Assembly: GCF_963676685.1 (NCBI RefSeq)
Contig: NC_092356.1
Location: forward strand, 48,199,601-48,263,600
Length of the DNA stretch: 64,000 nucleotides
Reading direction: 5' to 3'
From: Mytilus edulis
Lineage: Eukaryota > Mollusca > Bivalvia > Mytilida > Mytilidae
Shown here: one piece after another, positions 25,976-37,436 of the stretch
Layout: each line of letters starts with the position of its first letter
How positions within the stretch are numbered: position 1 is the first letter of the stretch
Translations under genes and position numbers: made by a program
Notes under the pieces: model-generated
Database searches by the model: none
What the model was told of the DNA's origin: nothing
The model's input: only the letters and a program-made list of their open reading frames with translations

Positions 25976-27957
25976 TATACGACCCGTATATTGGTATGAT
26001 GTTGGCGTCGTTGTCGTCGTCATCATCGTCCAAAGACGCACTATCACTTTGGTTTAAGTAAATAGAAATCTATGAAATTTAAACACAAGGTTTATGACCA
26101 CAAAAGGAAGGTTGGGATTGATTTTGGGAGTTTTGGTCCCAACAGTTTAGGAATTAGGGGCCAAAAAAGGGCCCAAATAAGCATTTTTCTTGGTTTTCGC
26201 ACAATAACTTTAGTATACATAAATAGAAATCTATGAAATTTGAACACAAGGTTTATTAACACAAAAGGAAGTTTGGGATTGATTTTGGGAGTTTTGGTCT
26301 CAACAGTTTAGGAATAAGGGGCCCAAAGGGTCCAAAATTAAACTTTGTTTGATTTCATCAAAAATTGAATAATTGGGGTTCTTTGATATGCTGAATCTAA
26401 CTGTGTATGTAAATTCTTAATTTTTGGTCCCGTTTTCAAATTGATCTACATTAAGGTCCAAAGGGTCCAAAATAAACTTAGTTTAATTTTAACAAACTAG
26501 AGGCTCTCAAGAGCCTGTGTCGCTCACCTTGGTCTATGAGCATATTATCAATGGACACAGATAAATTCATGACAAAATGGTGTTTTTGTGATGGTGATGT
26601 GTTTGTAGATCTTTCTTTACTGAACATTCTTGTTGCTACACTTATCTCTATCTATAATGAACTTGGACCAGTAATTACAGTGGAAAATATTTCCTAAAAA
26701 TTTACAAAAATTAACAAAGATTTACGAAAAATGGTTAAAAATTGACTATAAAGGGCAATAACTCCTAAACTGGTCAATTGACCATTTTGGTCATGTTGAC
26801 TTATTCGTAGATCTTACTTTGCTGAACATTATTGCTGTTTACAGTTTATCTCTATCTATAATAATATTCAAGATAATAACCAAAAACAGCAAAATTTCCT
26901 TAAAATTACCATTTCAGGGGCAGCAACCCAACAACGAAATGTCCGATTCATCTGAAAATTTCAGGGCAGATAGATCTTGACCTGATGAACAATATTACCC
27001 CTGTCAGATTTGCTCTAAATGCTTTGGTTTTTGAGTTATAAGCCAAAAACTGCATTTTACCCCTATGTTCTATTTTTAGCCATAGCGGCCATCTAGGTTG
27101 GTTGGCCGGGTCACCAGACACATTTTTTAAACTAGATACCCCAATGATGATTGTGGCCAAGTTTGGTTAAATTTGGCCCAGTAGTTTCAGAGGAGAAGAT
27201 TTTTGTAAAAGTTAACGCAGGACGACGACGACGACGGACGACGACGGACGCCGGACGCCAAGTGATGAGAAAAGCTCACTTGGCCTTTCGGCCAGGTGAG
27301 CTAAAAATGAATCCTTGGGTTCTTTGATATGCTGAATCTAAACATGCATTAATATATTTGCTTATGGGGCCAGTTTTCAAGTTGATCCAAATCGTGCTCC
27401 AAAATTAAACTTCGGCTTGTTTGGTATCAACAAAAATTGAATCCTTAGGGTTCTTTGATATGCTGAATCTAAACATGTATTTAGATTTTTTTATTATAGG
27501 CCCAGTTTTCAAGTTGGTCCAAATCGGGGTCCAAAATTAAACTTTGTTTTATTTCAACAAAATTGAATATATGGGGTTCTTTGATATATGCTGAATCTAA
27601 CCATGTATTTAGATATTTGGGCCTGGTTTTCAATTTGGTCCACATTGAGGTCTAAAGGGTCCAAAATTGAACTTAATTTGATTTCATCAAAAAATAAATT
27701 CTTGGGGTTCTTTGATATGCTGAATCTAACCATGTATTTATATTTTGGATATTGGACCATAATAGGTAAATGTCCAATTTAAAATTTTTAAGTTTTTAAG
27801 TTTTTAAGTTTAAGTTCTTAGACCACATTCATTCTGTGTCAGAAACCTATGTTGTGTCAGCTATTTAATCACAATCCAAATTCAGAGCTGAATCAAGCTT
27901 GAATGTTGTGTCCATAATTGCCCCAACTGTCCAGGGTTTGAACTATGCGGTCGTATA
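25976..27957. mobile_element. Middle nested element with TATACGACC inverted termini and internal tandem repeats
   Basis: TATACGACC at 25976-25984 pairs with GGTCGTATA at 27949-27957. The interior is built of tandem units of about 120-140 bp, each with TTCTTTGATATGCTGAATCT (near 26380, 27322, 27452, 27577 and 27707) and a GTTTTCAA-GTTGGTCCA-like phrase. It is interrupted by the element at 26497-27304. Non-coding; the short ORFs here are repeat artefacts. Confidence 0.65.
26497..27304 (-). mobile_element. Inner nested element, Helitron/Helentron-like, non-autonomous
   Basis: Reading the - strand, it starts TTAGCTCACC with a strong hairpin (AGCTCACCTGGCC paired with GGCCAAGTGAGCT) and ends in a GGCTCT/AGAGCC hairpin followed directly by CTAG and then T in the host. 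Related copies lie at 59624-60916 and 61035-62809. Because it sits inside a repeat with sister units, the empty site can be read, and it shows no target duplication. Hairpin + CTAG|T and no duplication fit Helitrons; the 5' end does not start with TC, so a Helentron-type relative is possible. Confidence 0.55.
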
Positions 27958-28401
27958 AAGCTGCGCCATGTGGAGCATCTTCCTATTTCTAGGAGTTGTG
28001 CCCCCATTTGAACTTATTTGCAAATTTGGGGACGTGGGGTATGTGAGCGCGCTCACTAAGGTTCTTTAATTTTTTATAGTACTGACAACTGCTATGACTT
28101 ATAAACAGACAAATTGTCTTAATTGGAATGTACCTCACTCCTAAATGTCAATCATGTTGATCAAAATATGATATCTAAATCTTGCATAAACAAGCAGACA
28201 ATTCATTACACAACTCAAAACACAACTAACTACACAATTGTTGACCTCAAAATAATGTTGGATTGATCAATTGGTTGATTGGTGTTAAATTCCAGTTTAG
28301 GCATTGTTTGCTATTTTCTTGTGATCATTCTTGATTGATGGAGAAAGCCTCCCGCTATTGATCATATGTAAATTACTAACCCAGTATACTTGTATATTAT
28401 T

Positions 28402-28565
28402 TGTTGGATACCAATTTTCGTGGGTTTCGCGGGTACAGGTAAACCACGAATTAAAATGTTCAACGAAATACAAAATTCTATAAAGTTGTATCCAGATATT
28501 GGGAGAACTACGAAATCACATATCCACGAAAATTTTTACCCACGAAAATAAATGAATCCACAATC
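28402..28565. mobile_element. MITE-like element with TTCGTGGG / CCCACGAA arms
   Basis: The left arm (GGATACCAATTTTCGTGGG) is partly mirrored on the right (CCCACGAAAATAAATGAATCC). Related to the 15327-15522 element. Confidence 0.55.
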
Positions 28566-29804
28566 ATGATATCGTATTTGGCATCGAGCCCAAGCAGTTA
28601 TGTATCAAATAATACGTAAATATGTTTTAAGCAGAAATGTGGAGAATGTGTCAATGAGACTTTAACATTTCAACAAAAGAACCAATTAAAAGTACACCGG
28701 ACATAGCTGAAAGTTGCATAACAACATGGGTGTACGTTTACATAGATTGTGATCGCATATAAATGGAATGTAGTAAAATATCAACAGTACATACTGTTCT
28801 TTTATTGTTGAGATAGGCTTACTGATGGATTTAAATTATTAGCTGGGCTGACCTAATAAATTATTAGCAGAGCAGATAGGAGGAAACATATTTGTGTTGC
28901 CTTAAGTGTTCCCCTGTATGCTTCCATAAATGATATTCTGCCAAAAAAAAAGTCACACCCGGCAGTATGAATAGAAAAGAAACATACTTAGTAGGCTCAT
29001 TTTGCAATGTGCAGTACTGTACCTTTATATAGAGTATTTGATGCAAATTGATTGGAGGGTTAACACATATTATGTGAAATTATTTAAATGCAAAGTGAAA
29101 AGGTTTCCTTAAAGTTCTTTACATATATACATCCAAGATTTAACTTAGATTTTCATTATTATCAACATAGCGGTCTAGGGGTTCAAAAACAATATACATC
29201 ATACAAGAAGCACCTGTTATTTGTGATTGGTGTATGTTAAAGTCATAATAAACGAGTGACCTGTGAAAAATAATGTTATTCCAATTCTTGAACAAATGCA
29301 TACAAACATCATAAACTTAGTCGTCTATGCACGATTTTATCATTTTGTTTCGCATGAATTTCGTATAATCGTCAATTTTTTTTCAATCGGTCAGTGTTGT
29401 GAAAATATGACAGGTAATTAAACTTCGAGTTTTGAAGCTGTCACCTGTTTGTCAACAATCAACAAAAGGCATGGATATTAAGCACGTGTTTAACATGTAC
29501 AATCAGACAATAGTTTATTTTAAGGACAGCCATGCGTATTGCGATCACCGGATTTTTACGAGACGGGTCATACTGAGGTCACTTTGCATACGAAAAATAT
29601 GTCGGGGAATTGCTTCCTGGAAGGGAGCAATTAAAATAAAGTAAACTTCTTCTAAATATGAACAAATTAAATAATTTTCTTCAGAAAAAAGTATATGTAC
29701 ATAAGTTTTATAATGAAAACTATCCATGAGTTATAAAAAAACATATGCATTATTTTCAGTTAACCTGAGGTTTCTTATGACTTTAATACACAGAGTGAAA
29801 CGTT
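28566..29804. other. Intergenic region between repeats and the BTB gene
   Basis: No gene supported. The small ORFs (28864-29046, 29432-29644, 29545-29727) have no recognisable domain, splice context or codon signal. Confidence 0.5.
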
Positions 29805-29810
29805 TTTATT
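29805..29810 (-). terminator. Candidate polyadenylation signal of the BTB gene
   Basis: AATAAA on the - strand, about 200 nt after the BTB-BACK stop codon at 30008. Confidence 0.4.
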
Positions 29811-30007
29811 CGCATAACAAATGTTTAGTTCTCTATTTCACAAGGGAAGCCATCATGAATTTCAAAGCAGCATCAGAATAACACGTTTTTGAGTTAGATG
29901 GGCTAAGTTTTTAAATTCCATATTAAAAAAAAAATCATTTATAAATTAAAAAAAAAAAGTATCGTTATACCGAGTTAAGACTGACAAAGTCTCAATAACA
30001 CCAAAGA

Positions 30008-31205
30008 TCAAACCTCGCTGATCATTAGACCAGAGATGAGTGTATGAATCAATGGCTGTCCCGGATCTCTGCCAATGATATGTCTGAAGACTATACTAGT
30101 ATTGCCATGCGTCACATTTTCTACTTGACACGTTTCGCTTGACGTTGTGTGTGCCGAACTGAATCTGTTCATACTGTTCTTAATTCTATTTCGATTGGAA
30201 AAGTTTCCCCATTGTGGTTTAAAGATTACTGTTGCTTCTATTCTATACCAGACATTTCGCTTGAGTGTATACTGTCTTTCAAACGGGACATTGTGTGTAT
30301 CAATGTCTTGGGCTATGGTAAAGTTTTCTACATTGGATAGATCGTCTCCTCCATGCTGATTCATTAAGTTATCTCCGTAATCCTGATAGCCTCTTGGTCT
30401 ATAATGCAAATAATCTATATCGATGTCCTCTTGTTTTATTGACCTCTTTAGTCTTAAACTGACCTTTGTCTGAATTGTTCTCGATGGCGGAACGTAGACA
30501 ATAACGCCATGGAGATTGATATCTGATGTTTTACAATAAATATCCGCTGCTGCAAAAAGATTTTCAGAATTGTCCATACATCGCTGGATCATTTCTACAG
30601 AGCCATCGGCATGGCTGATATTTCGGAGAAGGCGCATGGTTTGTTTTCGCTTTTCGGAAGAAAACAAGCCTTCAGCTTTAGTATGTATAGACTGGAACAC
30701 TGATAGTATTTCATCTTTTGTTAGAATATTTTTGACCGTGATATTCCTAGCAAAGTATTCTACATCCATAAGTGGAAATCTTATGGCAAAAATTACGTCT
30801 CCCAAAACTGATCTTATATTTTCATCATTTTCCGCAATATTCTGTTTTCGACACTGATTTGCAGCCCAATTTATACTACTTTCATATACAAGCTCTTCTT
30901 TACATGACAGTCTTTCGTATCGTATTACCTCTGAAAAACACTCTTTGCCAAGGTTTTGGAACTGACTCGATCCTAAACATCTAATTGTATCTCTTGAAAT
31001 GTATTGCAGACATTCTAATTTAAGATCATCGAGAGAGAAGTCAATGGCTGTTTGTAGCACATTCCACACACGGTTTAAATCTATCAGGGAATGAAGGAAC
31101 CTGACACACGCATTTTTCATGCTTTGAATTAGATATTTATCTGCACAATAAAGAAGTCCATAAACATTTTCTTCATTCAGCGAAAACGTGTCCGCATTAA
31201 TTAGC
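30008..31205 (-). CDS. BTB gene exon 3: end of BTB, BACK, PHR-like region, stop
   Basis: Acceptor AATTTCAG at 31206. The first residues INADTFSLNEENVYGLLYC complete the BTB fold, so coding starts upstream of the ATG at 31120. Ends TGA at 30008-30010. Confidence 0.92.
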
Positions 31206-33186
31206 CTGAAATTTAAATTTACAACAACAAAATGCTGCGCTCCATTTTTGTATAAACATTCGATTTTAATACTATTTCATTAGAACAATGACTTTTTCAT
31301 GAATAATATTAAAAGGTTCTTAGACTACCTTAAGATTAATATTGAAGGTTTCTGCTGAACTACTTTCTCTAAAAAAATAACACCAAACATTTCAATTCAA
31401 GATCATTTAAAATCTACTGAAATTTTGTCACTGAAAAAAGCGTTTCTTGTTGTACCGATATATTTTATGTGTGTTTTGTTGCGTGAGTTGTTGGGTTGCT
31501 GTCACATTGGCATACGTTCATACATCATTCATACTGAATGGATTAGTTAACTCTATTATAAGCCTACTTTAAATTTACAAAGACATTCTCAGCCTACTTT
31601 TTACAACAACAGTACCTCAACATTTGTTTAAATATGTCTGCCTCAATATCCGGAACAGCTACTTCTGTCTGTTCTGCCAAAGGACCAGCAAACATGGCAA
31701 AAAATACCGGACTAGCACTAGCTATAATGTTTTTGTGGGCTTTAACTTCTGTATGGTCGGAACCTACGATAAATTTTACATCCGCCAACACCTCATTCGT
31801 AAGCATGTACACCAGGCGTTCCGGAAGTGCCTTTCCTGTCTGCCAGTCTGTCTCTGGAGGGTCATCCATATCATCCATTAGAATATCTTAAAAAGAACAG
31901 TTTTACAAATCAAAACTATCAAGTTCAAACATTTTCTGATTATCTTTAGGTGGACATTGACGATAACAAATTACATGTCTGGTAGCATAAACTCAACTAG
32001 AAGATGCCGGCGAAATCATGGTACAATTTGGCAAGTGTAAAAGCAATGAGATTTTAAATTTCGCGGACAGTACGTCGACGCAGCATACACGAAAGCGTAT
32101 AAAACACAGATCAATAACGGTCTCCGAATTGGGTTATATTCTCAAAATAATTACTGAGAAAAAAAAGATTCAAAGACAATTTTAGGAAGTACAAAACTAT
32201 GGTGGCCGGTTAAGGCCATTTTGCGTTTTCGCCCTTCATATTCCATAGGTTGAAAACGCAAAATCGCGAAAAGTCGAAATCGCAAAATTGCGAAAACGCG
32301 AAATAAGAAAGAAGAAATATATCGCGTTTCGCGTTTTCAGCTTCACGATTTCTCGTTTTCGCGTTTTTGACGTATAGAATATGAAGGGCGAAAACACGTA
32401 ATGGCATTAACAGGCCATTATACAAAACACTACATTTATAAGTTATATCACAACTATGTCAGAAACCGGTAATTGAATAGTTGTCGTTTGTTTCCGTCCG
32501 TCTCGTTCGTCCGGTTTTTGTTTAATATTTAAGCACAAATCATTTCTTTTGATTGTGTCACATTTTATCATTTCGGGGTCTTTTATAGCATACTATATAT
32601 AGGTATGAAATTTGACCATTGTTAAAGGTCGCACAGTGACCTACACAATTGTTCACATTCTCATCTTTCGGTTCCTCAGGAAATAAAAAAAACACTATAG
32701 TATGCATCGGTGTCTAAAGTGGATAGCTGTCTCATTGATACGAAGCCGACTCTTATTTGTATTTTCGTTTGCTAGGAAAATAAGACGAAAATTGCATACG
32801 TGATTGTGATACGTTATGTTAATTTCAGTATCGGTAAATATAAAGTTGATGAGAAATGAATATGAAAATTCATCACGCGGTAAAACATAATCACACAAAA
32901 CCCGAATAACAGATTCTCTGAAGTTCTTATTCTCACTTGTAGTTACTGAGAAATTATGCGACAAAATTTTATCCGACAGACAAACAGCATTAAAACACAA
33001 AAAACAATCAAAAACATTTTAAGTTGACAAACTATATAATAATGATATTAAATTAGTTCTTTAATCAATTAGAACTATGTATTTTTTAGCGGAAAGACGA
33101 ACAGAAGAAACACAATATGTCAAAACTCATCGTTGTAGGATAGCCTATAACTTGATATAAAACTTACCACGAAAAATAGAAGCCAT
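30008..33186 (-). CDS. BTB-BACK-PHR-like protein (BTBD3/BTBD6 class), 3 exons
   Basis: Likely cytoplasmic substrate adaptor for a Cullin-3 ubiquitin ligase, as known for BTBD6; inferred from family. Exons (coding): 33186-33168, 31886-31616, 31205-30008. They join in frame to 1488 nt, 495 residues. The 19-nt first coding exon starts MASIFR; its donor GTAAGT and the acceptor at 31887 keep the frame. BTB domain at about residues 30-132 (ERLVYMLTNEVLADVKF, then HKNIIASASPVFFAMF, as in BTBD3/6). BACK domain at about 150-250 (EELVYESSINWAANQCR). A divergent PHR-like C-terminal region at about 303-493 (NLHGVIVYV, then WYRIEATV). The length matches BTBD3/6 proteins, but the PHR part is poorly conserved. 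Single copy here; not obviously linked in function to the neighbouring TIR array. Confidence 0.88.
31616..31886 (-). CDS. BTB gene exon 2: most of the BTB domain
   Basis: Contains the BTB core up to DIFKQMLR. Donor AG|GTACTG at 31615. An internal ATG at 31878 could serve as an alternative start if exon 1 is not used. Confidence 0.9.
32203..32417. mobile_element. MITE in BTB intron 1 with about 44-bp inverted termini and CG-rich core
   Basis: The left arm (TGGCC, GTTAA, GCCATT, then GTTTTCGCCCTTCATATTC) is mirrored by the right arm (GAATATGAAGGGCGAAAAC through GGCCA). The core is a dense run of TCGCGAAAA, CGCGTTTCGCG type words, far richer in CpG than the surroundings. No target duplication seen. 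Confidence 0.7.
33168..33186 (-). CDS. BTB gene exon 1, coding part
   Basis: ATG plus six codons and one base (MASIFR + G), donor GTAAGTTT. It was chosen because the junction with the acceptor at 31887 gives an open frame that continues into the BTB exon. Too short to detect as an ORF. The 5' UTR presumably extends upward past 33186. Confidence 0.6.
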
Positions 33187-35537
33187 TCTACCAAGTCTCA
33201 GAGTTGTTGGACGTTACGTCGTAGCTGTGGATTTTATGTTGATAGAAGGATGTTGCTAAAAGTAACATATCATGACGTTGCCACAATGCTGAGGGCAAAC
33301 ATACAAGAGGCCTTACAAACCTAGCACATTGGCTCGTTTATTGTCTCTTTTTTCTATTTCAAAATTTGAATAATCCCATTTTATTCATATGTTTTTTTTA
33401 GAAAATGTGTAAAACTATATACAAGGACTGCGTTTTATATTTTGAGAAGCGATTTTTTGAAAATAATATACAGTAGAGAGAATAACCATACATCGTCTCG
33501 AAATATGAACTTTATTTGTACAAGACTTGATTCAGGCTTATAAACCGACAGAAAGAGAGTCCAAAGGTGTTTCTTGCCCGTTTGTCTTTGGTCTTTGGTG
33601 GACTTTTGATCTCCTTATCTTTTTATATAATTGGTCTCATCGTCAATTCTCGAAATTTCCGTATCTTTATTACCGATTTGTATGTGCGATTATTGAGTAT
33701 GCACACAACACATAACCATACATCGTCTCAAAAAGTGATCTAAACTTGCTTTATACTACTGAGTTTTTAAATATTAAGGTTTGACTGGGATCAGGAGCAT
33801 ATAATATTGATACTTTGAACAGCTGGGATATATGAATAATTAAAAGTTCTCTTGACATCTCCCTTTTGCCAATAGAACCCTTGCTAAAATAAGTAGAACA
33901 AGAATTTAAAGTGACAATGACCTTAATATTACTTATAAAACAATGTACAATAATAGCATGTTACGCCACAAATACAAAGGATATATAGGGAAAATCATCA
34001 AAATTAGCAAATATTTTTACTTCATCAAGATTTTCTATTTTGTTGGTCAATAGAATTTGTTTTTAAATTGATATACGTTTCAAAAATGAAAGACGAATCC
34101 ATCGGCGCAAAGAAAGTCCTTGGCAACCGTGCTAGTTTTTACGCTACTCCTTGTTGACGTTTGGTTTTTTTTGGCCGGAACAATTAGATTTATTCGGCGA
34201 CGTCATGGTCTACAGTAACGTCGCCACAACTTCTACGTCGTAACTCTTTTATACCTACAATGTCGTAGCAATGTCGTGCGTGTGTATCACCTATCTTCCT
34301 ATGTATTACAAATGATCTAGCGTTGTAAATTTATAAGATAATTAACTAACTAATTTTAAAGAATATTTCTGTAGCCAAAAAATTGCAAGTTTGTAATTAA
34401 ATTTACCGCAAATGTAAGAAAGTTACCGCAGATTTTATTCACCTTTTTTTAATAATTTTTTTGTGAATCAAATATCGAGTTTGAGTTTGTCCCGGTTAAC
34501 ACAGTGTTGTCAGAATGATTTGATCGGTTTTAATATTAGGATCGGGTATACACCTCGTTTTCCATCTTACTTCTGCATGTTTGTATTTAGAAAAGTAGAC
34601 ATATTTTCTGCATATAATCATCTTCGTCATTTCTGCATGGTGTTATTCTGGGGATTTGCACACAATATCCTATTTCATAAGTCATGTTTACACACATGCT
34701 AGTGACGCAACTCTGCAAAAAAAAAAAAAAAATTACAAAATTTCCCGTCGCGATTCTTTAACTAATGACAAAGAATGATGTAATGTTTGCTGAATGGAGT
34801 TTCAGTAACATAAGAAAATATTTATTTGTTCCATGCATTATTTGTTAAAAATCCACATCCACGGATTTAAATAATAAATATAATGCATACTATGGCTCTT
34901 CAACTATTTCCGATCGGTTCTTGTACATCCGTGGCTTTCAAATGTTCAGCCATTAGTGTTCTATATCAAGGTTAATCCAGAAAAGCGCTTCGGACGCTTG
35001 AATTTTAAAACGTGTTGATTTCATTTAATCTTCAGAATTTTTTAGGCCGTAATGAGGTTAAAAAGAAGGACTCCCTTATACATTTTCACAAAATAGAAAA
35101 GATTAGAGTAGTTGGTATAACTTCCCGTCGCAGATATTTCATACATATTCAAGATGAAAACATACACCTAATATGATACTATTGAGATCGACTTGTGCAA
35201 TTACGACAGGAACATACCCAGTACTGTTATACAATAACATTGTGTATAAGGAAATGCTTTAGCAATGTATATATAGTGTAATGCTTTTGATTAACTGGTG
35301 TAAAATTAATGATATAGAAGAAAGTACCAAAGGCGAGCTCATGAGAATGCATCATGTTCGATGCTTTAAAAATTTACCTAATAAAATTTTATAAGAATTT
35401 ACTCAGTGTAATGCACGGCGATTATTTTTTTCATAATGTATTGCTACACGGGTTTACCTATAGCGTAGTGCCGTACAAATATTGTCTCTGCATAATGCAA
35501 ATGCATAGCTGCCCTACTTATATAATATTAAAAAATA

Positions 35538-35605
35538 AGAAGATGTGGTATGACTTCCAATGAGACAACTATCTGCCACTGGTTAAATCAAGTCGATGTA
35601 AGCAA
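35538..35605 (+). repeat. Fragment of the 'GATGTGG...CCAATGA' repeat
   Basis: AGAAGATGTGGTATGACTTC, then CCAATGAGACAACTAT, diverged from the family consensus at 63795. Confidence 0.6.
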
Positions 35606-36134
35606 ACACTATAAACAACCATACTGTTTTCAACAATTGAAGGAAAAAAACATAACATGTAGGCCACAAAAGACTCAGCTGACAAAATCAACGGTATTAT
35701 ATAAAAATATATACAAAAAAAAAATACCATGAAATGATGTTGTGAGGTACAACTGTTACAGAATTAAACCTAAGTGGATTACAACCAGCTCTCTGCTTTC
35801 ACCTAGTTCATGATCATACAATAATATAAGACTTTGGAGTTCAAATCATTTACATTCAACGTTTTTTTTATCGAATACTTTTATTTTATTTTTTTTTGGG
35901 GTGGGGGGTTCAACATTGAGAGTAAAAAAGATATATTCGATAAAAAAAAAATTGCAATTGTCGGGTTAATAAATACCACAACAACAAAACACAATAATTC
36001 TAACACAATATAAATTTAAAAAAAAATCTTTAAAAAGCTATCGAAATGTAATAGTCTGAACACATTTCACCTCTCATTCCCCCATAATAAATTGCAGTTA
36101 CAAGTGTCACAAAACTTTCCTGACCTCTTTTCTT

Positions 36135-36332
36135 AAACCGTAATAGAGGGAGGCGGGAAGGAGGGGTCCAGATCCCGAAATCCCGGGCTTATAAATACGA
36201 AATCCCGAGGTCCAGAATTTAAATAAATTTCAATGCCGACATCCAGAATTTCGGAAATAGAATTCCCGGATCCCGAAAGGGTCAATCCCGATACCCCGAG
36301 CTTAAAAACAACAGACCCCGGAGTCCCGATGA
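36135..36332. repeat. ATCCCG-rich repeat abutting the end of TIR-CCCH copy 1
   Basis: Repeated words of the type ATCCCGAAATCCCG, GGATCCCGAAAG, CCCGATACCCCGAG and GAGTCCCGATG. It ends about 10 bp from the truncated stop codon of copy 1 (36343) and occupies the place where the membrane-anchor coding sequence lies in the other copies. Confidence 0.6.
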
Positions 36333-36342
36333 TATTATAATT

Positions 36343-36854
36343 TTATTCATTCAAAGATAACTTATCATCTTGTTTAGTATCAATTTCAAATGTTTCGAGC
36401 AATGTTTTACTGTGATCGTTTGATACGTGATGAGAAAACGTGCATCTATCCTTCATACAGTTACCGTAAAACCATTCTTTACATATATGTGTGTAAGGAC
36501 AACGAAAACAGCCAAGCAAACATCCCCTGTAATTATAGAAAAAACAAGGACCAGTTATTAAGTTGTTTGGCATTGAAGCAAGTTTCTCTTTACATTTCTG
36601 CCTATACATTTCTAAAAGAGCATTTTGGTTTTTATCGTAAATGAACCAAAGATCTGTAAGTATTTGTCGTGACTGATCCGTAAATAAATCGTGGTTCTTG
36701 CTGAAACTCCAATCACACGATTCCTCACTAACAATATACTTTACACATACATGTGGATATCGACACCTTGCTATTGAGTGCTCCTCGTCGCAATTGTAAT
36801 AAATACATGGCGTTGCAACAACAGTAATGTCCTTTCTATTTGAAACCAGGTGTT
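36343..36854 (-). pseudogene. Copy 1 CCCH exon, truncated
   Basis: Acceptor TACTGCAG intact. Open for 170 codons from EHLVSNRKDI to SLNE and stop. Fingers C and D keep their Cys/His (CFFYN, CLLG, CPYTH; ICKEW, CTFSH). Finger B is broken. No TM segment. Confidence 0.82.
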
Positions 36855-36959
36855 CTGCAGTAAAAAAATATATCATTCAAAGATATTAAACATACAAAGT
36901 ACATTAAGATATTTGAATATGTATATTTTTTAGATTGCCGATAGGTTCCCAGGTTCAAG

Positions 36960-37195
36960 ACGAAATTTTCAAAGGTGAAAAGTTATTTGACAAAAATACC
37001 ACACTCTGAGGAAATTTACAAACAGAAAATCCCTTATCAAATGGAAAAAATCAAAATTTCAACATTATAAACGAACATATTCCTGACTTCAGTCAGGCAT
37101 TTTCTCGTGTAGAAAAATGGTGGATTAAACTTGGTTTTATAGCTAGCTGAACCTCTCATTTGTATGCACGTCGCACAAAATAACATTCTGTCCTA
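36960..37195 (+). repeat. Dispersed repeat ('AATGGTGGATT...TTTTATAGC' family), in copy 1 intron
   Basis: Shares ACATATTCCTGAC, GAAAAATGGTGGATT and TTGGTTTTATAGC with 54752-54960 and the first part with 52845-52915. Confidence 0.55.
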
Positions 37196-37229
37196 AGTCA
37201 GGAAAGTGATGTTCATTCAATTTGGTTGC

Positions 37230-37436
37230 TGTTTGTTCAAGTGTTTCTCGTTGTTTTTATAGATTAGTCCGTTGGTTTTCCACTGGTAGTTTATTTTATA
37301 TCTTTCTATTCGGTGCCGGTTACCCAAGGCTCCGTGTTGAAAACACTTTGACCTAGTATAATGGTTTACATTTACAAATTGACTTGGATGGAGAGTTGTC
37401 TCATTGGCACTCATACCACATCTTCTTAGATCTTCT
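37230..37436 (-). repeat. 'GATGTGG...CCAATGA' repeat, reverse orientation, in copy 1 intron
   Basis: Contains TTAGTCCGTTGGTTTTCC, AAGGCTCCGTGTTGAA and GAGAGTTGTCTCATTGGCAC ending CCACATCTTC. It lengthens the intron of the pseudogene relative to the other copies (about 1.2 kb against 0.5-0.8 kb). Confidence 0.65.

Larger units (their letters stand above)
25623..28080. mobile_element. Outer element of a three-level nested insertion
   Basis: An about 110-bp segment is duplicated inside its left part (about 25692-25798 against 25863-25975, sharing ACCACACAACAGAATTTCAC and ATGTAGATGTGCATATCGAC). The phrase TCTAGGAGTT plus GAACTTATTTG, which follows the first copy at about 25812, reappears at about 27991 after the middle element. 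The original is therefore interrupted by the insertion at 25976-27957. The right end near 28050 carries the palindrome GTGAGCGCGCTCAC. Confidence 0.6.
33187..36342. other. Intergenic region between the BTB gene and TIR-CCCH copy 1
   Basis: Presumed BTB promoter lies near 33190-33400. The rest holds repeats: a GCGCTTCGGACGC-containing dispersed element near 34968-35060, a repeat fragment at 35538, a small inverted repeat (TTTTTTTATCGAATA at 35862-35876 mirrored by TATTCGATAAAAAAA from 35934), and the ATCCCG repeat ending near 36332. No gene supported. Confidence 0.5.

Noticed and set aside
26948-27160. ORF starting MATIIIGVSSLK, with sisters at 60075, 60586 and 61170
   Set aside because: The same sequence recurs only inside copies of the Helitron-like element, in varying frames and lengths; non-autonomous repeat content, with no known domain.
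30570-30984. + strand ORFs over the BTB gene
   Set aside because: Antisense shadows of the well-supported BTB exon 3.
33349-33358. Single TTTCTATTTC (IRF half-site pair) upstream of the BTB gene
   Set aside because: One GAAANNGAAA in AT-rich DNA is expected by chance, unlike the four tandem units near copy 2.
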